This document shows positions 1 through 9,739 of a stretch of 64,000 nt of DNA, in pieces. The DNA lies in NCBI GenBank assembly GCA_018806915.1, contig JAGKQI010000075.1, forward strand, positions 496,001 to 560,000, read 5' to 3'. Positions within the stretch are counted from its first letter, which is position 1. The number at the start of each line of letters is the position of its first letter. A model generated the notes under the pieces. It was not told the origin of the DNA, did not search any database, and saw nothing but the letters and a program-made list of their open reading frames with translations. This DNA comes from Phytophthora colocasiae. Lineage: Eukaryota; Oomycota; Peronosporomycetes; Peronosporales; Peronosporaceae. Position numbers and translations under genes: made by a program.

Positions 1-20
1 AGAACTGAGTTCTGCAGTGC

Positions 21-608
21 GTGAGAGGCACTGGGGCTCCAGCCCCGAAGAGCTCCGTGCTCTTGAACACGGAACGTGTGAGCAAGCAGGGCTTGCTGGT
101 CGTCCAGGTGGACGTGAAGGGCTTTGAGGAAGCCGTGGATCGTGTTGATCGATTCAGGGCGTCTGGCAACTACGTCAGACGCTCCACCGTTGAAGGTAGT
201 CAGCAATATGCTGAGGCGCTTCGAGCGCGAAGAGGTGACACAGTCACAGTCCGTCTAGCGACGGGCGTCCGTGTCACGGTGGCCAAGGTCCCCATGGACC
301 TGCGGCTGAAGTTCTTGGACTTCGATAGCGTGGAACGCTGCTTGGTCCTGGACCTGGATTCGAGGTACGACCTCATCCTTGGCATGGCGTGGCTGGAGCG
401 CCACGAGCCATGGATTGATTGGAGGTCGAAGACCTTAGGTGCTACGCACTTCTCTCCTAGTGGAGCTTTGGCGAGTCATGAACCCACCTCTGCTAGGAAG
501 CAGAAGCGCTTATTGGCGCGAGCATCGAGCCGAGTCGGCTATGATGCTGGAAGTCGGTGTGTCCGAGTTGGTGGACAGCACCGAGTGCGAGGACCGCAGT
601 CCTGTTGA
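21..608 (+). pseudogene. gypsy Gag-Pol fragment with aspartyl protease domain
   Basis: The open frame carries the C-terminal half of a retropepsin-like protease. The conserved flap/helix segment reads DLILGMAWL at about residues 117-125, followed by EPWIDWRSK, a signature of Ty3/gypsy proteases. The frame has no ATG at its start and must continue from upstream gag, which is outside the window. It ends in a stop near 608, after which related coding continues in other frames. The protease would cut the Gag-Pol precursor inside virus-like particles. It is part of a dead element and is unlikely to be expressed as an independent gene. Confidence 0.75.
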
Positions 609-671
609 GCGCGTAGCGCTGGTTGACAGTGAGTCAACGTGTGGGCCAAAGCTCCACGTAACCCCTGTGGG

Positions 672-1060
672 GCGGCACGTACTCCGCCGAGTGACGCCGG
701 TCATGGACCTGTCACTGGATGCCGATGGCATCGGGCCTTACCAGGCCGTGAACTGTGGGGCGGCACGTACTCCTGTCGAGTGATACTGGTCGTGGACCAA
801 GTCGATCGCTTAGTGTCTCTGACACTGGACCTGTTACGGTCATTGATTTGTGCAGCGGCACGTACTCCGCTGAGCGACACCAGTCATCGACCGAGTGGAT
901 CGCAGAGTGTCACTGACACTGGGCCTGAAGGGGCCGAAACCTGTGCGGCGGCACGTACTCCGTCTAGTGACGTCGGCGGTAGACCGAGTCAGTCACTGAG
1001 TGTCACTGACACAGGGCCGGGCAAGGCCATTACCTGTGCAGCGGCACGTACTCCGTCGAG
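672..1060 (+). repeat. five degenerate ~93-bp tandem repeats in the protease-RT linker
   Basis: The core GCGGCACGTACTCC recurs at 672, 760, 855, 948 and 1041, spaced 88, 95, 93 and 93 bases apart. In one frame it encodes a repeated Cys-(Gly/Ala)-Ala-Ala-Arg-Thr-Pro block. The later copies also share a GTCACTGACAC segment. The array lies between the protease and RT domains, where gypsy polyproteins have an unconserved linker. Confidence 0.85.
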
Positions 1061-1099
1061 TGGACGTTCGTCGGCTAGGCGACGACGTCGTAAGGCTCC

Positions 1100-3393
1100 T
1101 ATGGGCGAGACGCTCTGCGTCTGAGTCGTCCGTGACGTCAAGTGTCAACGCACGGGAGGGCTGTGGGCAGCTATACACTCTGGTTGATGGAGTGGACGGC
1201 AGTGCCGAAGGCAGTGTCCTGCTGGGCGATCTGCCGAGTGTTGACAAGCTCCTTGAGCTAGAGGAGATGTCGTTCGCCGACTTTGGCGATGCCTTGAAGG
1301 CTGGCGAACTCGCCGAGGTGGTCATCGTTCGACCTGAAGAGGAGTTAAACTCATCGTCCCTCGTTGACGAGTCCGTCTTGGCCGAGGTCAAGAAGGCGCT
1401 GAGCGCCAGGAGTGGATCGGAGATCCTCAAGAATCCCTCGGATCCCTTCTACTCCTTGCTGAAGGAATATGGAGACGTTGTCTCAAAGGAACCACCGAGT
1501 GGCCTGCCTCCTGACCGAGGCGTTCGTCACGAGATCGACTTAGTTCCCGGAACTAAATACTGCGTGACCCGGCAGTGGCCTCTTCCTAAAGAGCAATGCG
1601 ACGTCATTGACGCCTTCTTCCGTGCTAAGCACGCGGCGGGTCTCGTGCGCGAGAGCAAGTCTCCGCACTCCGCGCCAACGTTCTGTGTCAGAAAGCCGAA
1701 TGGCAAGTGGCGTATCGTTCACGCTTTTAACAAGCTCAACGCTGCCACGATTCCGGCGCAGACGCCGATTCCTAGGAAGGATGTTCTTCAGAACAACATG
1801 GTGGGTTGCACCATGTACAGTGCGCTCGACTTAGTCGATGGCTACTATCAGCTGCTCATGCGAGCCAGTGATATTCCGCTTACAGCGGTGAGCACCCCGA
1901 GCGGTATGCTCTGGGAGTGGCTCGTCATGCCCCAAGGGCTGTCGAATGCGCCTGCAACGTTCAATCGTCTAGTGACGCAGTTGTTCAGACCCCTGCGGGC
2001 ATTCGCACAGACGTACTTTGACGATGTGTTCGTCCACAGTCAGGCCGAACACGGCAAGACTGACGTTGAGGTGCACGTGGAACACGTGAGAGCTGTGCTC
2101 GAGTGCATGCGCACGAACAAGCTGTACGCCAACGCAGACAAGTGCGTCTTTGGCGCGGAAGAAATCCCTTTCCTAGGGTGCTTCATTGGGAAGCATGGCC
2201 TTCGTGCTGATCCAGCAAAAGTCAAGGCCATTGTGGACTGGCCGGTTCCCTTGAACCTGAAGGACTTGCGTAAGTGGCTGGGATTGGCCAACTACTTGCA
2301 CAAGTACAGCGAGAACTACGCTGAGTTGGCTCGGCCACTGTCGGATCTCCTTAAGAAGGATGCCGAATGGGTATGGCGTGCTGAGCACGAGAGTGCGTTC
2401 ACTCGTATCAAGGATAGCCTGCTTCAGGCACCGATACTGGCGTTGCCAGACCCCGATCGTCCGTTCATCGTCGTCTGTGACGCCTCGGACTTTGCCATCG
2501 GCAGTGCTTTGCTACAAGCGGACGCCGAAGGGCGCGAACGCGTCATTGCGTTTGAGTCTCGGCAGCTCAAGGCTGCTGAGAAGAACTATCCAGTTCATGA
2601 CAAGGAGCTACTTGCGATGAAGTACGCTCTCGTCAAATTCAGGGTTCACCTGCTCGGCTCCAAGCCGTTTGTGATCTACACGGATCATGCGTCACTACGC
2701 ACAGCGACACAGTCGCCTCACCTCTCGCAGAGGATGGCCCGATGGCTCTCCTTCTTTGCGGAGTATAACTTCGAGGTGAAGTACAAGCCTGGAAGGCAGA
2801 ACGTCCTCGCTGACGCGTTATCACGTCGCCCGGACTATGAGTTATCTCATTTCACCTCGGTGACGTCGTCCGTGACGGACATGGTTCGAGCAGCGTACGC
2901 TCAGGACGACTCTTGTGTCGCGCTGCTTCAAGCTCTAGGGAGCGATGAGTTTAAGGACTCAAAGGTGACTCTGTCACGACGCCTAAAGGCGAGACTCCAA
3001 CGCTACAGCCTGGAAGGCGGTCTGCTGTACTACAGCACGGGTCAGGATGACCCACCACGTGTGGTGGCTCCTCACGATGAGGACCTGAAGTATCGTATCC
3101 TCTATGAGGCCCACGACACGCCCACAAGCGGCCACCTCGGTCGCGAGAAGACCTACGGCTCGGTGAGCTCCATGTACTGGTGGCCGAAGATGTACAAGTG
3201 GGTCAGCACATATGTGCACACGTGCGAGACGTGTCAGCGGGTTAAACCCTCGCCGCATGCGGCTGCGCCTTTGGCGAGCTTACCTGTACCCTCTGGGTGT
3301 TGGCAGTCCATGAGTATGGACTTCGTGTTTGGCCTGCCGAAGGATACGGCAGGCAACACAGCGGCAGCGTTGTGGTCTTCGTTGACCGTCTGA
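1100..3393 (+). pseudogene. gypsy Pol: reverse transcriptase, RNase H and integrase N-terminus
   Basis: A long open frame contains in order: an RT with the FCVRKPNGKWR and PQGLSNAPATF motifs and the catalytic YFDD box (near 2020); an RNase H with VVCDASDFAIGSAL (near 2475) and ALSRRP at its end; and the integrase zinc-binding region (HDTPTSGHLG ... CETCQRV, about 3110-3245). It copies element RNA into DNA and removes the template RNA. The frame ends at 3393 in the middle of the integrase core, because the next conserved residues (VVFVDRLSKMAHLAAV) lie in another frame. All catalytic residues seen in the RT and RNase H are present, so the break is confined to the integrase. Confidence 0.9.
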
Positions 3394-3704
3394 GCAAGAT
3401 GGCTCACCTAGCGGCTGTGCCGGACACCGTCGATGGCGCTGGTACAGCGACGATCTTTATCGATCGGGTCTTCCGTCAGCATGGGCTGCCAGAGACCATT
3501 GTCTCGGATCGAGACCCCCGTTTCACGGGTCACTTCTGGACGTCCGTCTTCAAAGTGCTTGGCACTCGACTGGACATGTCCACGGCGGATCATCCGCAGA
3601 CCGACGGTCAGACTGAACGCGTGAACCGCGTCCTGGAGGACCTCCCTCCGCTGCGTATGCGCCGAAACGCCGAAGCGTTGGAGCGCTATGCTCCCTCTCG
3701 TTGA
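3355..3704 (+). pseudogene. gypsy integrase catalytic core, frameshifted fragment
   Basis: This frame continues the integrase after the first shift. It shows FVDRLSKMAHL, then SDRDPRFTGHFW (second catalytic Asp) and HPQTDGQTERVNR (catalytic Glu region). It is left again after VNRVLED, where a small indel near 3640 moves the matching sequence into the next frame. Both shifts lie within 300 bases and each would truncate Pol. The residues needed for strand transfer are all encoded, but across three frames. Confidence 0.85.
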
Positions 3705-4848
3705 GTTCTCAATGAACAACGCGGTGCATGCCTCGACAGGCTTCACCCCGTTCTACGTGAACGGCCTTGCGCATCCGCGCGTCCCGCTCACTCCGCCACG
3801 CGGTAGCCTTGGGCTTGGTGGGGGAGAGGCTGTGCCGTCGCTCGACTCCGAGCTTGCTGATGTCAGCCCCCTTGCTGTTCGCAAGCAAGTCGATGACTTC
3901 CTCTCGATGAGGCTTAGCGTCTTACGCCGTGTGCGTGACGCAATGGCTGAAAGCCAAGATGTTCAAAAGGAACAAGCTGATGCCAAAGGCAGAAGCAACA
4001 TGTGGGAGTTCAAGGTCGGTGACCACGTTTTATTAAACGCTAAGAACCTGCCTACACACGCAGTGTCGGCCGTCTTCAAGACGAAGTTGCGGCCGCGCTT
4101 CATTGGACCGTTCACGGTCGTGGCCAAGAAGGGCCTGGCATACACGCTTGACTTGCCAAAGCGTATGCGAACACATCCTGTGTTCTACGTGGGCTTGCTT
4201 AAGCCATATCGGGACCCTGCTCTTGTGAGTTCTGAGGCGCTGGCGCCGGGTCGGACGAAGGCTGCACGGCAGCAGGTGGCAGAGCCACAGGTGGTTGCAT
4301 CCGAACCAACAGGTCTTGTCGATCCGGAGCAACGTGATGCTCGAGGTCATAGACCCGCTGATGCAGCACCAGAGGCGACTCAGACCGGTCCCCGCGACTC
4401 TAAGGTCTCCTCGAGACCAGTCGCTAAGCTGATGGGTCGGATGACCGACGTGGTGGTCGTGCTCCTTCACCGAGCCCACGCGGGTCTGGCAAGCAATGCA
4501 GCGCGTCTACACTCGCAGCGCGAGAACCCATCGACCGCTCGTCCTCCTCCTGCTCTGCTCGATGAGCAAGGTGAGCTTCACTATCACGTGGATCGCCTGA
4601 TGGCGCGGCGTCGTCGCCGAGGTCACAACCAGTATCTGGTGAAGTGGCGAGGTTACCCTCACTCACAGAACTCGTGGGAGTTTGAGGTGCCACTACGGCA
4701 GGATTGCCCCGACGTCGTTGACGCTTATGATCGGGAACACCCGGTGTCAGACCGCCTGATGGGGTGCGACGGAGTCGCCGTGTGCCAAGCACCTCCCACT
4801 AAGGTGGGGTCCACAGGGTCGTTGCTGAGCTCAGGCTCTGACCCGTAG
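3640..4848 (+). pseudogene. gypsy integrase C-terminus with chromodomain
   Basis: The frame resumes with the conserved segment LPLVEFSMNNAVHASTGFTP, followed by a GPF-type DNA-binding region (KVGDHVLLNAKNL ... RPRFIGPF near 4010-4110). A chromodomain closes the protein (QYLVKWRGYPHSQNSWEF near 4630-4685). Chromodomains in this position mark chromoviruses and direct insertion to particular chromatin. The stop is at 4846-4848. The piece is cut off from the rest of Pol by the upstream frameshift. Confidence 0.88.
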
Positions 4849-5711
4849 CTGCAATACTTGCAGCGAGCACGTCGGTGCCGTCGACATGGCATCGAATGCT
4901 CAAACTGCAAGTGCCAGTAGAGCTACATGCGCCTCGCGCGCGTGTTTCAAGGGTCTATGACCCTTTAACAACACTGGCCTATGGCCCGGAGCTTCGCGAT
5001 CATGAAGCGAAGATGGTTCGTGATGAACAACCGTCTTAATGACGTTCGGTCTAAGCGACAAGTGGTGATGGAAACGGATTCTATCCGATCACCTGACGCT
5101 AGAAGCGTTCAATGGGTATGACTATGTCATGAGGCACTGTGGATGCCAGGGATGCCAATGCATTGGACCCCGCATGCTGCATAGCAGTAGGAGGTAGGTA
5201 AGCTCCTCCTGAGCGACAGCTTAGCTGTCTGGTGCTCGTTGTCGTGTCTACGACTGTGCTGAGCACGTGTATTCACAAGACACAGTGTCGGTGACACATA
5301 GTGGCGCTTGCGCCTGCTTCAAGGACAACTTGGGCATCAAGCCCTGCACACAGTGCTCATCCGAGGGTCACATTAACTGTGAAGCGAGTGGGCCCCACTG
5401 CTGTGTGGTTCTTGGAACCGTTGGTAGCCTGGAAGGCTTGCCCTATGGATCATTGATCCAGTGATATCGTCGATACGCCACTTGTGGCCTTCTCCCCACG
5501 CCCGTAGAGTCCCTTGACTCGAGCCAGTAGGCTCCTATGCTTGGTAAGCATTGGGCCCAAGTGTGTGCCAAGTGGCATCGCGTACGGATGCGTGTAACAC
5601 GCACGAGAGACAGCGCCGTCCGCGCAAGGCAAGGTGCCGTGGCCATCGGCCGATAATCGCGTCGTGTGTTTACACTTTCCGGATACGGTATCCGAATCTT
5701 GGTGGGGAGAG
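4849..5711 (+). other. gypsy 3' non-coding region and polypurine tract
   Basis: No supported gene lies between the pol stop and the LTR. The purine-rich GGTGGGGAGAG at about 5701-5711 directly abuts the TG of the LTR and is the expected plus-strand primer. The same arrangement (GGTGGGGGAGGG then TGTAACGGGG) precedes the second LTR at 7345, which fixes the orientation of both LTRs. Confidence 0.6.
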
Positions 5712-6133
5712 TGTAACGGGGATGTTACACGAATGTTTCTCGTTGGTGTGTGACACACGTGGATACATTTATGTGGGTACATAATGGTGTGTGACACTCA
5801 AGGATACATTTATGTGGGTACACAATGGTGTGGCACACACGAGTAGATACGTGGATGGCCTCAGAGCCTCACGTTGCATTTTGATTAGGATTTAGTATGT
5901 TAGATACTAAATCCGTTACATTTAGGATTAGGGCAATAAAGTCAATAAAAATCAGTTTGCATTTTACATAGTTAGTGTTAGTCCTTTGTTATAGGGACAC
6001 TGACTCTGTGAGTCCCGTATTTAGTGGACTACTTGGTTCTTGTATAGAACCGAAGGCTAGTGCCTTGCAAGCAGGACTCTACGAGTCAACTAAACTTCCT
6101 CTGTGCCGTGCACACCTACGCAGCCCCGCTGCA
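5712..6133 (+). repeat. LTR of the gypsy element (copy 1)
   Basis: It starts TGTAACGGGG and ends GCTGCA. It matches the second LTR over most of its length and both similarities stop at the same base, which supports the right end. It holds an 11-bp perfect inverted repeat with a 5-base loop (5888-5914) just before an AATAAA-like sequence (near 5936), a likely transcription-end region. It also carries a 41-bp direct duplication (about 5744-5826) that the other LTR lacks. Confidence 0.85.
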
Positions 6134-7051
6134 GATAGTGGCCTGAGAGGCGGGAGCCACTGCCGTCGTGTGACGAGGAAAGCGGCCGGGCCGCACGCGT
6201 ATCTTCGCGTACTGGAAGAGTAGACCTCGGGCGAGGCGGACGTCCACCTCGGCGCAGCTCTCCATGAGCCGGTCAAACGACGCGAGCTTCCGTGAAGCCT
6301 CGGCCCAGGTGGCCACATGGACCATGTAGTCCCGGGTGGTCTCTCCGGTTTGGAGCAGGAGTGGATAAGTCCTCATCTGAGGCACAGACTCCCGTCGCCG
6401 TTGCTTATCTAAGCGTTGCCGATACTCGGCGAGTGTGCACACCTGCGGGGTCAGGAAACGCTCATGGAGCCCCTGTCGCTGCTGAGTCTCAGCCACCGTA
6501 CGTGGAGGATTGCCTATGGCGTAACCATGCAGGTTTGGCTGCGCCATCAACTGCTTCACCTGCTCGGCAGGGTCGCGAGGCTCGAAGCCGTAGTCGCGCC
6601 GCGACGAAGTCCCCACGATGTCCCGTTGGACCGGTCGACGTGACTCTGGAGCACCACTCAGGGAAGCCTCCTGTGCCTCATCCAGAGGGTTGGTGATCGC
6701 GTCTTCGACTCCTTGAGTGACTCTGGCTCATCGCGAGCAGGAAGCGGTGGTGCGTTGCGCAACGCGTTGAGCACGAGGCTCAGGTCCCTCCGGGAACGGA
6801 TTGGCTGCCGCAGCTGCCGAGGAATTGAGTACCGACGCGGATCGCGTGGAGAGCGCAGCTCAGATCGGGGCGTCCGAGGGCTCGCAGGAGCAGGGAGACG
6901 CATGGGCATCGCCCTGTTCGGACTCCTCGTAGTCCACTTCGACCTCGCCTTCCTCTGCAGGAGAGCGTCGTGGGTCGCGATTCGGAGACGCTGTCGGTTA
7001 CTCGTTGGGTGAGCCACCGCTACCACTTGACGTCGGGCTGCCCTTGATCAT
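6134..7051 (-). pseudogene. inverted gag fragment of a gypsy element
   Basis: On the minus strand an ATG at 7051 opens a Gag-like sequence interrupted by stops and frame changes. The best stretch (6616 to about 6134) includes EPRDPAEQVKQLM and TRDYMVHVATWAEASRKLASF, typical of oomycete gypsy capsid proteins. It is cut off at its C-terminal side exactly where the LTR begins. Since the flanking LTRs and polypurine tracts point in the plus direction, gag is inverted relative to them. No function is expected. Confidence 0.65.
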
Positions 7052-7344
7052 CGCTCCGTAGAGAAGGCGAGTCGCCGTGAAATAATCCTAATCGGATAGC
7101 GTGAGGGAGCCGAGGGCTCAGGACCGGAAAGCGCTGAGGCGCTGGGGCGTAGACGCCTGGTCACTGGACACCTCAGGAGCGGTTGGCTCGCTGGGGAGAA
7201 TTGAGAATGTGCTCGTTGAGCCAGCGCACCCGCGCACTCTCGTTGAGAGATTTCTTTATCGGAAAGTTGCCGGTGACAGGCCTTGACAAGGCAGTTATGT
7301 CTTACAGTTGTAGATACCCGTATCCACGGTTTGGTGGGGGAGGG

Positions 7345-7756
7345 TGTAACGGGGTTACACGGCGCTGCGCGCCTTGGCTACAATAGGTGTGGTATACACC
7401 ATCCAGGTCACAAGTCACAGATCCGTGTACAACACATAGTGTTTCTCACACGTCACATATGTAGCCAGTTGCTGGCTGTTAGCTCAGAGCCACACATTAC
7501 ATTTGATTAGGATTTAGTATGTTAGATACTAAATCCGTTACATTCAGGATTAGGGCAATAAAATAAATAAAAATCAGTTTGCATTTTACATAATTAGTGT
7601 TAGTTCCTTTATTATAGGGACACTGATTGTGAGAGTCCCGTATTTAGTGGACTACTTGGTTCTTGTATAGAACCGAGGGCTAGTGCCTTGCAAGCAGGAC
7701 TCTACGAGTCAACCCAACTTCCTCTGTGCCGTGCACACCTACGCAGCCCCGCTGCA
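7345..7756 (+). repeat. second gypsy LTR (copy 2)
   Basis: It is preceded by the polypurine tract GGTGGGGGAGGG and begins TGTAACGGGGTTACAC. It is nearly colinear with 5712-6133 and keeps the 11-bp hairpin (7510-7536) and AATAAA-like signal, but its U3 part differs and lacks the 41-bp duplication. It ends GCTGCA at 7756. It is either the 3' LTR of a rearranged, internally deleted copy or a separate LTR. Confidence 0.82.
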
Positions 7757-8685
7757 GGGTGGAGGAAGGAACGTCCGTCACAAGAACAGACTGGGCACTC
7801 AAGTCGAGTGTGTGGACCCACACCTCTACTTCGAACTCATCAAGTCTCGCATATCAAGCCTCGAGACTCCCGACACAGACACCTCGTAACGACGCGATAC
7901 GCGTCACAAGATGTCGGGGATGTGCTGTAGGCAGCAATACGCGTGCTAGCAATACCGTAGCAAAATGCAATCGCTTGTTGGTCACTGCAGTAACTTGCCT
8001 TGAGCCGGCTATCGAACAGCGGAAAGGTCAATGCAAATCGCCGACATGATCACACAACCACACCACGTAACTTTTGCTGCAGTCACGTTGCTGCAACGGT
8101 TGCAGTTTCAAACTGCCAGTACATGCCAACCACTGGCAATCAGCGCACGGCGAGTCGTAAATTGCGGTCCAAAGCGAATCTACGCTACGTTCGCGTCTCA
8201 CCTTTTGATGAGAACGGCCAACACCAATCTCCCTCCGGATCTCAACACAAGCGGTGTCTCTCGCTTTCTACAAGATATTTCAAGCAACGTGCAACATCCA
8301 GGCGACTGCAGGAAGTGGTGCTGTTGCGTTGGTGACGCTCGCGGCGTGGTCGCACTTGTCCTGCCCCCAGATGTCCATGAGGAAGATCGTGTGCCATTCG
8401 TCGACGAGCACAGTCGATCCTTACCACAGTGATTGGACGAATCGGTACCTATCCACCGGAATTGATTTACAACACGGTATGCTCATCTGGCGAAATCGCC
8501 ACCCCGTTCCTGCCAACAGACCCGTAGTTATTAGTTAGACAAGCCCATCCAACCCAAACAGCCCTCGCGACAAAAAAACTCGATTCGCGAGCAGAGTTTC
8601 GACAGTCCTCGCTGCCCTTCATTCCTCGTTTTGCCGTACTAGAGCTCAACAAGCTTCCTCGCTGAGGCGAGCCGCCCTCCTCAAC
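7757..8685. other. intergenic, no supported gene
   Basis: About 930 bases between the second LTR and the first secreted-protein gene. Only short open frames with no recognisable motif occur. An Inr-like CTTCATTCCT (8618-8627) near the right end is listed separately. Confidence 0.5.
8618..8627 (+). promoter_or_regulatory. Inr-like transcription start element upstream of copy 1
   Basis: CTTCATTCCT followed by a pyrimidine/T-rich stretch resembles the oomycete initiator (TCATTY core plus flanking region). It lies about 60 bases before the ATG at 8686, a usual distance. This is a sequence match only. Confidence 0.35.
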
Positions 8686-9739
8686 ATGAACAAGGTGGCT
8701 CTGCTGCTCGCCATCATCGTGGTGATCCTTGCTGGATCTTCCGCAAAGATCCTTACTTTTCATGCTTGTACAAGAACATCAAGTCCAGTGGCTACGGTAG
8801 TGCCGGCGAACGACAATTTCACGGAAGGAGGTGTACTGAGAACGACTAGAGCTCCAAGACGGGCAGACGGTTCGTCCGATAGCCAAGATGTCGGCTCTGA
8901 AGACACAGCTGATAGCGTGTTCCAAAACTCGTTATTGGTGAACGATGGTGACCGAGATATCACCAGACACGAAAGCGAGTCGGATTTTTCTGATAGCGAC
9001 GACAGTGAGGATGATTCTTCCGACAGCATTGATGACAGTGATGACAGCGATGACGATTCTAGTGAATCTTTGGACACTTCGGGGTCTCTGGATGCAGCTT
9101 TCAAGATCGGTAGCGTTGCAGGTGCAATCAGTACGATTGAACCTACGTACGTCAATTGTGTTGGCACAGCACTCGATACGTCCATCGCCTCCGCTTGCTA
9201 CCGTGAAGCTCACATCATGAACACTTGTCCTGTCGGGTTTGTTAGCCATCCAAAGACCAAGACATGTTGGGCACAGTGTCCGTACGCATACCCTATCGAG
9301 TGTGGACTGGAGTGTATCCGTCAGAACGATGACTGTGCGTTGGAAGTGGCAGTGAAAGTGATTACTGTGGTCCAGACTACACTCTCCTTCGCTACAATGA
9401 ACGTGTTTGGCAACTTCTACAAGCTAGGCAAAGGTATCGTGCGAGCCACCAAGTGTTTCAAGAGCATGCTGAGTCTCACCAAGTCGTTGATCAAGTACGT
9501 CCGCTATGTCAAGACAAAAGACCCCGAGACACCACAAGAAAAACTGCTTGCGATCTTGTATCAAACGGACAACGTGGTGATCGACATCCCAGTGGCAGTC
9601 ATGTATTGTATGGGTAAAAAGGTTCCAGACGATGTCAAGCTCGCTGACAGAATAGTTACGACTGCTGAGCTGGTCCTACGAGAAGTGATGCGAAACCCCG
9701 ACGCGATCGTCTCCAGTTGGGAGAAATTCACTGGATATA

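Larger units (their letters stand above)
1..6133 (+). mobile_element. Ty3/gypsy chromovirus-type LTR retrotransposon, 5' end outside window, decayed
   Basis: The order protease, reverse transcriptase, RNase H, integrase, chromodomain is that of a Metaviridae chromovirus. The element runs in the plus direction and ends in a polypurine tract (about 5699-5711) followed by a 3' LTR starting TGTAACGGGG (5712). Its 5' LTR and most of gag lie before the window. The coding part is broken by at least two frameshifts in the integrase and by frame changes in the protease-RT linker, so it cannot make one intact Pol. Age and target-site duplication cannot be judged because the left end is missing. Confidence 0.9.

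Noticed and set aside
7683..8432. Several 70-130-codon frames after the second LTR
   Set aside because: No motif, mutual overlap in three frames, and part lies inside the LTR.
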